A stretch of 64,000 nucleotides of DNA from Chloroflexota bacterium (GTDB taxonomy: Bacteria > Chloroflexota > Dehalococcoidia > Tepidiformales > Tepidiformaceae). The stretch covers positions 1 through 64,000 of the forward strand of contig JAPOQN010000028.1 in the NCBI GenBank assembly GCA_026710655.1, in the 5' to 3' direction. The position numbers and the translations under genes are program-made. Numbering within the stretch: the first letter of the stretch is position 1; each line of letters starts with the position of its first letter. The notes under the pieces were generated by a model. The model did no database searches. It saw nothing but the letters and a program-made list of their open reading frames with translations, and was not told where the DNA came from. Positions 27,232 to 36,547 of this stretch are shown here, in pieces.

Positions 27232-28221
27232 ATGACCAGCACCGATGGCCCCGACCCCGGCGTCGCCCAGTTCGCCGTCAGCGCCAGCGACATGCCCCGC
27301 GCCGCCCAGCTCTACGTCGACGTCATCGGCTGCCTCAAGGCCGGCGGCCTCCTCATCTGGGGCGACTTCCTCGCCACCCTCCAGAAGGTGCCCGACCCCG
27401 CTGCCTCCCTCTGGTGGCTCATCGACCGCCAGGACTTCGTCCAGCTCGAGGTCTGGGGCTACACCCGCCCTGTCCCCCGTCCCCTCCCCCTCGACTGGCG
27501 CCCCAGCGACATCGGCTACACCCGTATGTCCTTCCACGTCGACGACTTCGACGCCGTCGTCGCCCGCATCCCCACCGTCGGCGCCTCCACTATCACCGAC
27601 CCCCAGGGCCCCGCCGGCGACCGCCGCGTCTGCCTGCGCGACCAGGACGGCTTCATCATCGAAGTCATGGAGCGCGACGCCCTGACCGATGTGCGTCCCG
27701 CCCGCTGGCCCGAGGCCGGTTGCGCCATCCGCGCCGTCAGCCTCTCCGTCCCCGACCTCGACAAGGCGAGACGCTTCTGGGTCGAAACCCTCTCCCTCGA
27801 AGTCGTCGACCCCAACCTCCTGCACACCCCCGACATGGAGGCGCTCTGGGGCCTCCCCGGCGCGAAGAGCGAGACCCTCCTCCTGCGCGCCGGCGACCAG
27901 CTCATCGAGCTCCAGCAGTACTCCGACCCCGCTCCCCGTCCCCGCCCCCTCGGCTACCTCCTCAGCGACGTCGGCATCCTCAACATCGCCCTCGGCTACC
28001 GCACGCGCCCGGCCTTCACCGAGGCCTTCACCCGCCTCATCGACAACGGCTACACGGCCAACGTCGAACCCAACACCGAGGGCCCCTTCACCTCCTCCTA
28101 CGTGAACGACGACCAGGGCTTCTCCCTCGAGATGTTTCACTGCGCCGAGGAGATCGACCAGTATCTCGGATTCATGCCCGAGGGCACCTGGCGCTCCGCC
28201 ACCGGACGCCCGCCCCGCTAG
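27232..28221 (+). CDS. VOC-family protein with two glyoxalase/dioxygenase domains
   Basis: A 329-residue protein formed by two vicinal-oxygen-chelate domains (about 10-150 and 160-310). The first reads VAQFAVSASDMPRAAQLYVDV and ends RVCLRDQDGFIIEVME; the second reads IRAVSLSVPDLDKARRFWVE and ends SYVNDDQGFSLEMFH. The terminal Glu ligands are conserved in both, but the first His ligand is replaced (QFAV, AVSL), so metal binding is uncertain. Related proteins are extradiol dioxygenases or lyases. It has its own promoter-like element and ribosome site. Confidence 0.82.
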   Translation: MTSTDGPDPGVAQFAVSASDMPRAAQLYVDVIGCLKAGGLLIWGDFLATLQKVPDPAASLWWLIDRQDFVQLEVWGYTRPVPRPLPLDWRPSDIGYTRMSFHVDDFDAVVARIPTVGASTITDPQGPAGDRRVCLRDQDGFIIEVMERDALTDVRPARWPEAGCAIRAVSLSVPDLDKARRFWVETLSLEVVDPNLLHTPDMEALWGLPGAKSETLLLRAGDQLIELQQYSDPAPRPRPLGYLLSDVGILNIALGYRTRPAFTEAFTRLIDNGYTANVEPNTEGPFTSSYVNDDQGFSLEMFHCAEEIDQYLGFMPEGTWRSATGRPPR

Positions 28222-28240
28222 GTAGCTAGCCCCGGGTTGC

Positions 28241-29224
28241 TCATGGCTGGCTGTTCGCTCGTTCAGGTGAGTGCGAAGCCCGGCGGGAGAGAATCTCCTT
28301 GGCCCAGTCAGGCGTGCGAACGGCATCTTCGGGAAGTGCCAAAATCTCGCGTTGGATGTCCTCAGCCAATTTCTCATAGAAATCGATGAATCGATCCCAT
28401 GTGAGATCAATCTCGCTGGCAATTTCTGCGACTTCTGGCTTCCACAACAGAGATATTTCTTCCAGATCATCGGAGCGGTAGTGATAGAAGAATCGCAAGA
28501 ATCCCAACACAACCCAGACAAAGGCCATCGCCGTGGAGGCCATTGTACGAGGGGCATGATGTCCTCCATAGGACAGTGCCTCAGCGCTGTCTCCCAGCGG
28601 ATAGACGCTCGTGACGGAGGAGGCGGCGTTCGCGTGCGTCATCTTTGAGAGGTGCGCATACCACTTGCGCAACTCCTCTGGAGCGCCAATGCGCTTCCGA
28701 ACTTCCACGGGCCGATACGCCTTGTCGTTCAGCCAGCGCTCCGCGTGCTCGGGCTGGTCCAGGAACAGAATCGCGAGATTGGTGGTCTCCACCGCTGCCC
28801 GGAGGTGGTGCAGTGCCGCCCCGAGCAATCCGTGGCTTAGCGCGATGTAACCGGCGAACGACTCGTTGAAGAGCCGGTTGCACAGCCTGATAAGCGCCTC
28901 ATCCGGAGCGTTCAGCTCGCGGCCCCGGGCTTTGGCGTCGATGAGTCGCTGGGCCGTGTTGGGGAGCATCCCCAACACATAGCTATGAAGGGCCCGAACG
29001 CCTTCAAACTCACTCGCGGTACGGCTGGGCAGATTCTCGGTGAATTCGAGCGCTTGGTCGAACATGGAGACCGGTGCCTCATGACCGGCATGCTCGCCAC
29101 CGGGGTGAGTCTCGGTCTGGGCGTCGCCCTGCTGCGTAAGGATCGTGCGAGCCAGACGTGTCACCGCCCGCAAGGCGGAGATGCCAAACACGCCCGCAAT
29201 GACTAAGACGAGCCAGCGATGCAT
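28241..29224 (-). CDS. Hypothetical helical protein with an N-terminal membrane helix
   Basis: A 327-residue protein I do not recognise. One membrane helix (about 4-25) is followed by a mostly helical soluble domain. The middle (IALSHGLLGAALHHLRAAVETTNLAI, then WYAHLSKMTHAN) has the spacing of helical, HEPN-like bundles, but this is a weak resemblance. A second hydrophobic stretch (MASTAMAFVWVVLGFLRFFYHY) lies near 230-250. The gene is visibly poorer in GC than its neighbours and uses more A/T-ending codons, suggesting recent acquisition. It is convergent with the VOC gene, 19 bp apart. Confidence 0.6.
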   Translation of the reverse strand: MHRWLVLVIAGVFGISALRAVTRLARTILTQQGDAQTETHPGGEHAGHEAPVSMFDQALEFTENLPSRTASEFEGVRALHSYVLGMLPNTAQRLIDAKARGRELNAPDEALIRLCNRLFNESFAGYIALSHGLLGAALHHLRAAVETTNLAILFLDQPEHAERWLNDKAYRPVEVRKRIGAPEELRKWYAHLSKMTHANAASSVTSVYPLGDSAEALSYGGHHAPRTMASTAMAFVWVVLGFLRFFYHYRSDDLEEISLLWKPEVAEIASEIDLTWDRFIDFYEKLAEDIQREILALPEDAVRTPDWAKEILSRRASHSPERANSQP

Positions 29225-29290
29225 GCGTGAAACTCTATTCGATCCCAGAGCCCTAGGCTCGATGGCAGCACCTTGAGGACGCCCGCCCCG

Positions 29291-29836
29291 CTAGGTAAAC
29301 GGCCCCGCGAACCAGTCCGCGATTGCCTCCACCGCCTCCACCGCGGTGAAGCTGTCGAGCCACTTGCCCCCGTGCAGGGCGTACTCCTGGAACACCTTCA
29401 GGGCCGTCAGCGGGATCAGCGCCAGGACGATGTTGCGCTTCGAGAACTCGAAGTCCGGGCGCCAGTGCGGCAGGCTGGCCACGAACAGGAACCACACCTC
29501 GAACACGTTTGGCACCGCCAGCAGCACGTACCGCTCCTCCGTGAACTCGAAGATTACGAACCCCACTAGCCGCAACGCGAACAGCGCAACCGCCACATTC
29601 CGCGCCGGTCCCCCCCAGCGCCACGCCACCACCAGGAACGCCACCATGTAGACCTGGTCGAGCCACTTGTCGAACGCCTGGTAGTTGCTCACCCCGCCCA
29701 GGTCGAGCAGGTTCCGCAGGAACAGGTCGCTCAGGTCGATCAGGATCGCTGCCCAGCCCCCGACGAACGCCCACTTCAGTACCGCCAGCGAGCCCACGAC
29801 CCGCACGATCGCGATGATCAGCTCTTCCAGGGACAT
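29291..29836 (-). CDS. Integral membrane protein, unknown function
   Basis: A 181-residue protein with about five hydrophobic helices (LEELIIAIVRVVGSLAVLKW, FVGGWAAILIDLSDLFL, VYMVAFLVVAW, NVAVALFALRLVGFVIFEF, YVLLAVPNVFEVWFLFVASL). A short soluble tail follows. Conserved charged positions are not evident. ATG 29836 is preferred over the GTG/ATG-like start at 29857 because the first helix begins directly after MSLEE. It is divergent from the glutamate dehydrogenase gene. Confidence 0.65.
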   Translation of the reverse strand: MSLEELIIAIVRVVGSLAVLKWAFVGGWAAILIDLSDLFLRNLLDLGGVSNYQAFDKWLDQVYMVAFLVVAWRWGGPARNVAVALFALRLVGFVIFEFTEERYVLLAVPNVFEVWFLFVASLPHWRPDFEFSKRNIVLALIPLTALKVFQEYALHGGKWLDSFTAVEAVEAIADWFAGPFT

Positions 29837-29886
29837 GCTCGCCCCCCGCCTTCGCAACCCTTCCCGGCTGCTGCCAGGCGCCCGCC

Positions 29887-29892
29887 TATACT
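29887..29892 (+). promoter_or_regulatory. -10-like hexamer before gdhA
   Basis: TATACT, 33 nt before ATG 29926; close to the consensus TATAAT. Confidence 0.5.
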
Positions 29893-29925
29893 ACGGTCGC
29901 GGCCTTTCCGTTCGCAGGGAGTGTG

Positions 29926-31341
29926 ATGAAGACCGAAGCCGGCAACCTCCTCGCCGACGTCGACGCCCAGTTCGAGCGTGCCGCTGTCTACAGCCACCAC
30001 CCCCGCGGCCTCCTCGACCAGGTCAAGATGTGCAACGTCGTCCACCGCATGAGCTTCCCCGTGCGCGACGACGACGGCTCCATCCGCACCGTCGAGGCCT
30101 ATCGCGCCGAGCACAGCTTCCACCGCCTCCCCACCAAGGGCGGCATCCGTTTCAGCCCGGATGTCACTGAGGATGAGGTCTGCGCTCTCGCCAGCCTCAT
30201 GACCTACAAGTGCGCCATCGTCGAGGCCCCCTTTGGCGGCGCCAAGGGCGGCGTCTGCATCGACCCCCGCAAGGAGAGCGAGGGCTTCCTTGAGCGTGCC
30301 ACCCGCCGCTACGTCGCCGAGCTCAACCGCAAGAACATGATCGGCCCCGCTGTCGACGTCCCCGCCCCCGACTACGGCACCGGCGAGCGCGAGATGGCCT
30401 GGATCGTCGATACCTACACCGCCCTCAACCCCAGCCAGCTCAATCCCTTCGCCTGCGTCACCGGCAAGCCCATCTCCCTCCACGGCATCTCCGGCCGCAC
30501 CGAGGCCACGGGCCGCGGCGTCGCCATCGGCATCGCCGAGGCGACCGCCTCCGCCGAGGACATGGAGGCCGTCGGCCTCACCCCCGGCATCGAAGGCAAG
30601 CGCGTCATCGTCCAGGGACTGGGGAAGGTCGGCTTCCACGCCGCCCGGCTCCTGCGCGAGGCAGGCGCCCGCATCGTCGCCATCGCCGAGTACGACGGCG
30701 GTATCGCCTCCGACGTCGGCATCGATGTCGAAGCCGTCCAGCAGCACCGCGCCGAGACGGGCTCCATCCGCGGCGCCCCTGGAACCCGCACCATCGAGCG
30801 GCCCGGCCCCGTCCTCGAGATGGAGTGCGACATCCTCGTGCCCGCCGCCCTCGAGAACCAGATCACCGCCGACAACGCCAACCGCATCAAGGCCCGCGTC
30901 GTCGCCGAGGCCGCCAACGGCCCTGTCGACAGCGTAGGCGACGCCATCCTCCGCGAGCGCGGCATCCTCGTCATCCCCGATCTCTTCCTCAACGCCGGCG
31001 GCGTCACCGTCTCCTACTTCGAGTGGCTCAAGAACATCCAGCACGTCTCCCCCGAGCGCCTCACCAGCCGCTACCAGGAGGTCGCCACCACCCGCGTCGT
31101 GAAGGCGCTCGAAGGCGCCACCGGCGCCCACCTCAGCGACCAGGACTTCATGAAGGCCGTGAAAGGCCCGGACGAGATCGACCTGGTCGAGGCCGCCCTC
31201 ACCGACACGATCATCCACGCCTACCGCTCCGTCCACGAGACCTGGAAGTCGCGCTCCATGCCCGACCTGCGCGTCGCCGCCTACACCCTCGCCATCAACC
31301 GCGTCGCCCAGTCCTACGCCGTCCAGGGCATCTTTCCCTAG
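29926..31341 (+). CDS. gdhA: Glu/Leu/Phe/Val dehydrogenase (glutamate dehydrogenase type)
   Basis: A 471-residue NAD(P)-dependent enzyme linking 2-oxoglutarate and ammonia to glutamate. The substrate pocket is seen in LPTKGGIRFSPDV, LMTYKCAIVEAPFGGAKGG and ISGRTEATGRGVA; the nucleotide fold is VIVQGLGKVGFHAARLL. The length and C-terminal helix fit hexameric GDH. AGGGAG precedes ATG 29926; an adjacent GTG at 29923 is in frame. It may be cotranscribed with the VOC gene 11 bp downstream. Confidence 0.9.
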   Translation: MKTEAGNLLADVDAQFERAAVYSHHPRGLLDQVKMCNVVHRMSFPVRDDDGSIRTVEAYRAEHSFHRLPTKGGIRFSPDVTEDEVCALASLMTYKCAIVEAPFGGAKGGVCIDPRKESEGFLERATRRYVAELNRKNMIGPAVDVPAPDYGTGEREMAWIVDTYTALNPSQLNPFACVTGKPISLHGISGRTEATGRGVAIGIAEATASAEDMEAVGLTPGIEGKRVIVQGLGKVGFHAARLLREAGARIVAIAEYDGGIASDVGIDVEAVQQHRAETGSIRGAPGTRTIERPGPVLEMECDILVPAALENQITADNANRIKARVVAEAANGPVDSVGDAILRERGILVIPDLFLNAGGVTVSYFEWLKNIQHVSPERLTSRYQEVATTRVVKALEGATGAHLSDQDFMKAVKGPDEIDLVEAALTDTIIHAYRSVHETWKSRSMPDLRVAAYTLAINRVAQSYAVQGIFP

Positions 31342-31352
31342 GAGTCCGTGCC

Positions 31353-31792
31353 GTGATCACCTTCGACGACATCTACCACGTCGGCATCATCGTCCCGGAC
31401 ATGGAGGCGGCCATGGACGAGCTTGGCCGCCGCTTCAACGTCGGCTGGCGCGACCCCTCCACCGCCACCGTCCGCGTCCGCGACCACGCCGGCGACCGCA
31501 TCCTCTCCCCCCGCGTCACCTTCTGCGACAACAGCACCCCCATCGCCCTCGAGCTCATAGAGGCGCTTCCCGGCACCGTCTGGTCCGTGACCGGACGCTC
31601 CCAGCTCCACCACTTCGGCCTCTACGTCGATAGCGTCCAGGCCGCCATCGACGAGCTTGGCCCCGGCATGGAACTCGAAATGGCCGGCCTCGACCGCGAC
31701 GGCATGCTCGCCGGCTTCTGCTACGTCACCGACGACCTCGGCGTGCGCATGGAGCTGGTCGCCCGTGGCGGCCTGCCGCCCCTCGACGACTG

Positions 31793-31793
<1 letters not shown>
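31353..31793 (+). CDS. VOC-family protein (single domain)
   Basis: A 146-residue vicinal-oxygen-chelate protein. It has paired beta-alpha-beta modules with metal-ligand-type positions: His in DIYHVGIIVPDME, Glu in IALELIEAL, His in LHHFGLYVDS and Glu near RMELVARG. This 2-His/2-Glu pattern resembles methylmalonyl-CoA epimerase or glyoxalase I; the substrate is unknown. It starts at GTG 31353 after AGGAG, and its TGA overlaps the next start as TGATG. Confidence 0.82.
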
Positions 31794-32420
<627 letters not shown>

Positions 32421-32531
32421 GCAAGCAAACCGAAACACCGTTGATGGTCACAAATGTGGTAAGGTTGTTGCAGTCGGGTGGACGGCTCCCCGGTGGGCAG
32501 GGGCAGCAAGCCGTCGGTAGGGAGTCAGGGA

Positions 32532-32912
32532 ATGGGACTGTTTGAAGTTGTCGTCAGGGTGGCCAACCCGGCAGACCCTGTCTTCCACAAAAGGACCATG
32601 CTTGTTGACACAGGCGCTACCCACTCCGCTCTGCCTGCTTCGTTCCTGAGGGAGCTGGGCGTATCCCCCGATGATGAACGGGAGTTTGCCCTCGCGGACC
32701 GTGAGATGAGGACATACTCGGTCGGTGAGCTGCGCTTCAGCGTTGGAGAGCGGGAGAGGACCGCTCCCGTCATATTCGGAGATGAAGGCATGTACTTGCT
32801 TGGCGCGACCTCGCTACAGAGCCTTGACCTGGTTCCGGACACGACCAACCACCAGCTCATCCCCGCTCCGACGCTCCTGGTGGGCATCAGGGGCAACCCT
32901 GTCTTCGAGTAG
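32532..32912 (+). CDS. Retropepsin-like aspartic protease domain protein
   Basis: A 126-residue, single-domain protein with the aspartic-protease motif VDTGATHSALP (Asp26, Thr27, Gly28). A hydrophobic GIRGNPVF strand lies near the end, as in retroviral-type clan AA folds. One copy per chain means it would act as a homodimer. No signal peptide is visible. Codon use is less GC-rich than the neighbours, and about 110 bp of A/T-richer sequence precedes it, suggesting import. ATG 32532 follows a purine-rich AGGGAGTCAGGGA. Close relatives are often annotated as aspartyl protease or hypothetical. Confidence 0.72.
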   Translation: MGLFEVVVRVANPADPVFHKRTMLVDTGATHSALPASFLRELGVSPDDEREFALADREMRTYSVGELRFSVGERERTAPVIFGDEGMYLLGATSLQSLDLVPDTTNHQLIPAPTLLVGIRGNPVFE

Positions 32913-32928
32913 CAAGAGATAGCTCCCC

Positions 32929-32952
32929 GCCCGCTGTCAGGCGCTCGCGGGC
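32929..32952. terminator. Inverted repeat between convergent genes
   Basis: GCCCGC / GCGGGC arms with a 12-nt loop in the 53-bp gap between two convergent stop codons. It is symmetric, so it could serve both strands. Confidence 0.35.
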
Positions 32953-32965
32953 ACGGTCCCGGCTC

Positions 32966-34894
32966 CTAGAGCAGCACGTAGTCCGCTGGATCCATCCGCT
33001 TCGTCTGCTGCCAGTACTCCAGCAGCGTGAACGGCCAGTTCTGCGCCACCCGCCCCGACGCGCTCTTGTACCAGCTGGGCACGCTCGAGACGCCCCACGC
33101 CCGCTTCAGGTTCCCCGCGTCGATGCGCTCGTTGTAGGCGTCGTGTACGTCCGTGCGGCAGTCGATCGCCTGCTGACCGCTTTCCAGCAGGAATTTCAGG
33201 CACTCCAGCACGTACTGCACCTCGCACTCCGAGAAGTAGACGATGCTGCCGTTCACCACGATGTTCGTGTTCGGCCCGTACAGGAAGAAGAAGTTGGGGA
33301 AGTTCGGCATCGTGATGCCCAGGTACGCTCTCGCGTCCCCGCCCCACTGCTCGTGCATGTCGACGCCGCCGCGCCCCACCACCTTCATCGGCGTCAGGAA
33401 CTTCGAGGCCTGGAACCCGGTCCCGTAGACCAGCACGTCGAGCTCGTGCTCCTCCCCGTCCTCCGTCAGGATGCCCCGCGGCGTAATGCGCTCGATCGGC
33501 TCCGTGGTCAGGTGTACGTGCTCCTTCAGCAGCGTGTTCGGCCACGTCCCGTTGTCGACCACGATCCGCTTCGAGGCCGGCGGGAAGTCCGGCAGCGTCT
33601 TCTCGATCAGGTCCGGGCGGCTCTCCAACTGCTTCCGCATCGACCCCTCCAGCAGCTCGCGAAGCTGCCGGTTCCCCTCGCCCGTCACCCCGTCCCCCGG
33701 CTGCCAGTTGTCGTCCACCTCCACCATCGGCAGGAACCCGTCCGATATCGCCCAGAACAGCCAGAATCGGTACCACTGCGCGTACGTCGGCACGTGCTTC
33801 AGCAGCCAGAGGAAGCCTTCCGCGACCTCCTCGTGGTAGTTCGGCGCGGGCGCGTACCAGTTCGGCGTGCGCTGGAAGATGCGTACACCCTCCGCCTCGT
33901 CCGCCAGGTGCGGGATGAACTGCGACGCGCTCGACCCCGTCCCGATGATCCCCACCGTCTTCCCCGCGAAGTCGATCGAGTGGTCCCACTCCGCCGAGTG
34001 GAACGACGGCCCCTCGAACGCCCCCCCCCCCGCGACATCCGGCATCTTCGGCCGGTTGAGCTGCCCCACCGCGCTCACCACCGCCTCCGCCTCGATCGTC
34101 TCCTCCCCGCCGTCCGCCCCCCGCACCCGCACCTCCCAGAAAGCGCGCGCGTCGTCGTACGTGACCGTCAGCACCTCGGTGTTGAAGCGGATGTTGTCGC
34201 GGATGCCGAACTCGGTGGCGCACTCGCTGAAGTAGTCCAGCAGCACCTCCTGTGGCGAGTGGTGGTAGGGCCAGTCGAACTTCTGCGCGAAGGAGTAGCT
34301 GTAGGCGTGATTCGACGAGTCCACCCGCGCACCCGGGTACGTGTTCTCGAACCACGTGCCCCCCACGTCCGCGTTCTTCTCGATGACCGTGTAGTCGATG
34401 CCCGCCTGCTTGAACCGGTGCGCCGCCAGGATCCCCGACATCCCCGCCCCGATGATGACAACCCGCATCGAACGCTCGGCGTTGATCCCGTTCTTGCTCC
34501 ACTCCGGCGCGCGCGGATCGGTGTCGGCGAAGGCGAGCTCCTCCAGCAGGAGCGGCAGGTACTCGTCGCTCACATGCTCGCCGATGAGGTAGTCCATCAT
34601 CCCGCGCACCTGCTCCAGCGACGGCGGCGGCGCCACCACCGACCCCGCATCCCGCCACGCCGCCAGCGTCGTCACCGCCAGATCGCGCGCTTCCGCCTGC
34701 TTCTCCGGCGAGAGCCCGCCCTGCGGGTCCGCCAGCACTACCGACTCCGGAAACAGGTCGTCCCGCAGCAGCGAGTGGTCCCCCGTGATCTGCGCCAGCG
34801 CCGGCAGCAGCGACGGCAGATGCGCGTCCTCCAGCGCCTTGCGAATGGCGTCGTTGTCCTGGGGAAGCGGCTGGATCTCGCGGCTACTCGTCAT
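32966..34894 (-). CDS. Flavin-containing / Baeyer-Villiger-type monooxygenase
   Basis: A 642-residue FAD and NADPH-dependent oxygenase. A ~140-residue N-terminal extension precedes the FAD site (VVIIGAGMSG, 145-154). The Baeyer-Villiger fingerprint FxGxxxHxxxW is present as FEGPSFHSAEW (about 288-298), and the NADPH site is VGIIGTGSSASQ. The length and extension resemble the cyclohexanone/phenylacetone-type class with a long N-terminus. An 11-base G run in the coding strand (34021-34031 on the plus strand) lies just before the fingerprint. It probably inserts oxygen into a ketone to give an ester. Confidence 0.9.
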   Translation of the reverse strand: MTSSREIQPLPQDNDAIRKALEDAHLPSLLPALAQITGDHSLLRDDLFPESVVLADPQGGLSPEKQAEARDLAVTTLAAWRDAGSVVAPPPSLEQVRGMMDYLIGEHVSDEYLPLLLEELAFADTDPRAPEWSKNGINAERSMRVVIIGAGMSGILAAHRFKQAGIDYTVIEKNADVGGTWFENTYPGARVDSSNHAYSYSFAQKFDWPYHHSPQEVLLDYFSECATEFGIRDNIRFNTEVLTVTYDDARAFWEVRVRGADGGEETIEAEAVVSAVGQLNRPKMPDVAGGGAFEGPSFHSAEWDHSIDFAGKTVGIIGTGSSASQFIPHLADEAEGVRIFQRTPNWYAPAPNYHEEVAEGFLWLLKHVPTYAQWYRFWLFWAISDGFLPMVEVDDNWQPGDGVTGEGNRQLRELLEGSMRKQLESRPDLIEKTLPDFPPASKRIVVDNGTWPNTLLKEHVHLTTEPIERITPRGILTEDGEEHELDVLVYGTGFQASKFLTPMKVVGRGGVDMHEQWGGDARAYLGITMPNFPNFFFLYGPNTNIVVNGSIVYFSECEVQYVLECLKFLLESGQQAIDCRTDVHDAYNERIDAGNLKRAWGVSSVPSWYKSASGRVAQNWPFTLLEYWQQTKRMDPADYVLL

Positions 34895-34940
34895 AGCCCG
34901 TCAGCCTAGCGGGAGCCGCCGTGTCGGGCCAGCGAGCCCG

Positions 34941-34946
34941 TACAAT
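34941..34946 (+). promoter_or_regulatory. -10-like hexamer before the NIPSNAP gene
   Basis: TACAAT preceded by CG, 27 nt upstream of GTG 34974, with AAGGAGG between. Confidence 0.5.
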
Positions 34947-34973
34947 CCCCCTCCCCAAGAAGGAGGCCCCGCC

Positions 34974-35300
34974 GTGATTCACGAGCTCCGCATCTACACC
35001 GCCCACCCCGGCAAGCTCCCTGCCCTCCAGGCCCGCTTCCGCGACCACACCCTCGGCATCTTCGAGCGCTGCGGCATCCGTAACGTCGCCTACTGGACCA
35101 ACTCCATCGGCGGCCGCAGCGACGAGCTCTGGTACGTCATCGCCTTCGAGGACATGGCCCAGCGCGACCAGGCCTGGGCCACCTTCATGAACGATCCCGA
35201 GTGGCGCCAGGTGCGCGCCGCCTCCGAGGAGGACGGGCCCCTCGTCCACCACATCGAGAACCGCATCCTCGCCCCCACCGACTACTCGCCGCTTCAGTAG
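34974..35300 (+). CDS. NIPSNAP-family protein
   Basis: A 108-residue ferredoxin-like alpha-beta-barrel protein. The opening IHELRIYTAHPGKLPALQARF and the block YWTNSIGGRSDELWYVIAFE are typical NIPSNAP features. Bacterial members often sit beside catabolic enzymes; their role is not established. GTG 34974 follows a strong AAGGAGG at 34960-34966. It is divergent from the monooxygenase gene. Confidence 0.82.
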   Translation: MIHELRIYTAHPGKLPALQARFRDHTLGIFERCGIRNVAYWTNSIGGRSDELWYVIAFEDMAQRDQAWATFMNDPEWRQVRAASEEDGPLVHHIENRILAPTDYSPLQ

Positions 35301-35382
35301 CCCCGGTCACTCGGGGGAGGGCGCAATCCCCATCGCGCTGTGCTAGCGTTCCCTCCAGGTGGGGAGGCTGGAGGCGTACGCC

Positions 35383-36147
35383 ATGAAGAACTGGATCATC
35401 GCCGCGCTCGTCGCGGTTATCGCTGTCGGGGGCGCGATCGGCGCCTTCGCCGCCACCCGCACCGTTGACCGCGTCGTCGAGGTGCGCCTCTGGGCGCACG
35501 CCGACGACCCCTCGGACAACTACATCAGCATCCGTACCCAGGGCGGCGACTGGAGCGAGACCCTTCCCCTGGCAGCCGACGATGGCGACAGCTCCGACGG
35601 TCGCTTCCGCTACGGCGACCTGACAGTCGTCCTCCCCTTCAGCGTCTCCGACGCCGACCAGGCCGTCCTGGGAACGCAGCAGTCCTCCGGCCACTGGTCC
35701 ATCAGCAGGCTCTACGACGCCATCTACGACGTCGAGACAGTCTCGGCCATCCTCGGCACCGACGCCGTGATCAACAAGGTCTGGACAACGGCCGAGTACG
35801 ACGACCCGTACATCCAGCTCTACTGCCGTGGCGACGAGCTGCAGGCCCTCATCTACTGGGACCAGCCCATCTTCGCGCCCGTCCGCCACAACCCCATCCC
35901 CACCATCAGGAGCGTCGCCGCCGTCTGGCGCGTCGACGGCAGTGTGCCCACGAGCGAACGCTGGCTGCCGGCCACCCACGGAATGGCCACCTTCGCCCAG
36001 TACCCGGGCGACTTCATCTCCGGCATCCTCGGCGGCGAAACCCTCATCTTCCGCGTCATCCCCTCCAACGGGGAGGAGCACACCCTCACCGTCGATGTCT
36101 CCGGCCTCGACGACGTCATGGGCAACCTCACCTGCTACCCTCGCTAG
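35383..36147 (+). CDS. Membrane-anchored secreted protein with a repeated unknown domain
   Basis: A 254-residue protein: signal anchor (WIIAALVAVIAVGGAIGAFA), then a ~55-residue module (about 29-85) with the pattern VEVRLWAHADDPxxxxISIR...GGDW...SSDGRFRYGDLTV. The C-terminal half (about 130-254) has strands YIQLYCRGDELQALIYW, MATFAQYPGDFISGI, ETLIFRVIP and TLTVDVSGL. This order is reminiscent of the periplasmic type VI-associated VasI-like fold, a resemblance only. The N-terminal module recurs in the protein at 57936-58592. ATG 35383 directly precedes the anchor. Confidence 0.7.
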   Translation: MKNWIIAALVAVIAVGGAIGAFAATRTVDRVVEVRLWAHADDPSDNYISIRTQGGDWSETLPLAADDGDSSDGRFRYGDLTVVLPFSVSDADQAVLGTQQSSGHWSISRLYDAIYDVETVSAILGTDAVINKVWTTAEYDDPYIQLYCRGDELQALIYWDQPIFAPVRHNPIPTIRSVAAVWRVDGSVPTSERWLPATHGMATFAQYPGDFISGILGGETLIFRVIPSNGEEHTLTVDVSGLDDVMGNLTCYPR

Positions 36148-36198
36148 GAAGGCTTGGTTTCCTTCCGCAAAAGACTCGGAGAGAAGAGAGACACTACC

Positions 36199-36510
36199 GT
36201 GAGCAGGCTTAGTCCTGAGGAAGAACGTCAGTTGATCGCCGACGCCGAGGCTGCCAGGGATGACCCTGATGCGGTACTCACGTCAGTTCCTCTCCAGGTT
36301 GCGGAGAACCAAAGGGCGTTCCTGAGGGTGGAGCTTCCGTTCGAGACGATTGGCAGGCTGCACACTGTCGCGGAGGCCAGTGACCTCACTATGGGCGAGG
36401 TCATCACTCGCGCACTCGACGCCTTCGAAGCCGCCGACGCGCCCCCCGAGGACGTGCCCGAGGCCACCCCCTCGCCCCGCCGTCGCCGCAAGCCCGCGAA
36501 GGCCAGCTAG
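36199..36510 (+). CDS. Small RHH-like protein, unknown function
   Basis: A 103-residue protein. The middle (LRVELPFETIGRLHTVAEAS then LTMGEVITRALDAFE) looks like a ribbon-helix-helix domain. The tail is acidic, then basic (RRRRKPAKAS). GTG 36199 follows GAGAAGAGAG and is preferred; TTG 36154 would add 15 residues. Lower GC than the surrounding genes suggests an accessory gene. No toxin gene is adjacent, so it may be a DNA-binding orphan. Confidence 0.55.
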   Translation: MSRLSPEEERQLIADAEAARDDPDAVLTSVPLQVAENQRAFLRVELPFETIGRLHTVAEASDLTMGEVITRALDAFEAADAPPEDVPEATPSPRRRRKPAKAS

Positions 36511-36547
36511 CCCCGCCCGCGCCCCGACTCCGCTACCGTAGCGCCCC

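Noticed and set aside
29818-31236. Open frame opposite gdhA
   Set aside because: Composition (Gly/Ala/Val/Asp) and its position antisense to a conserved dehydrogenase show that it is a shadow frame.
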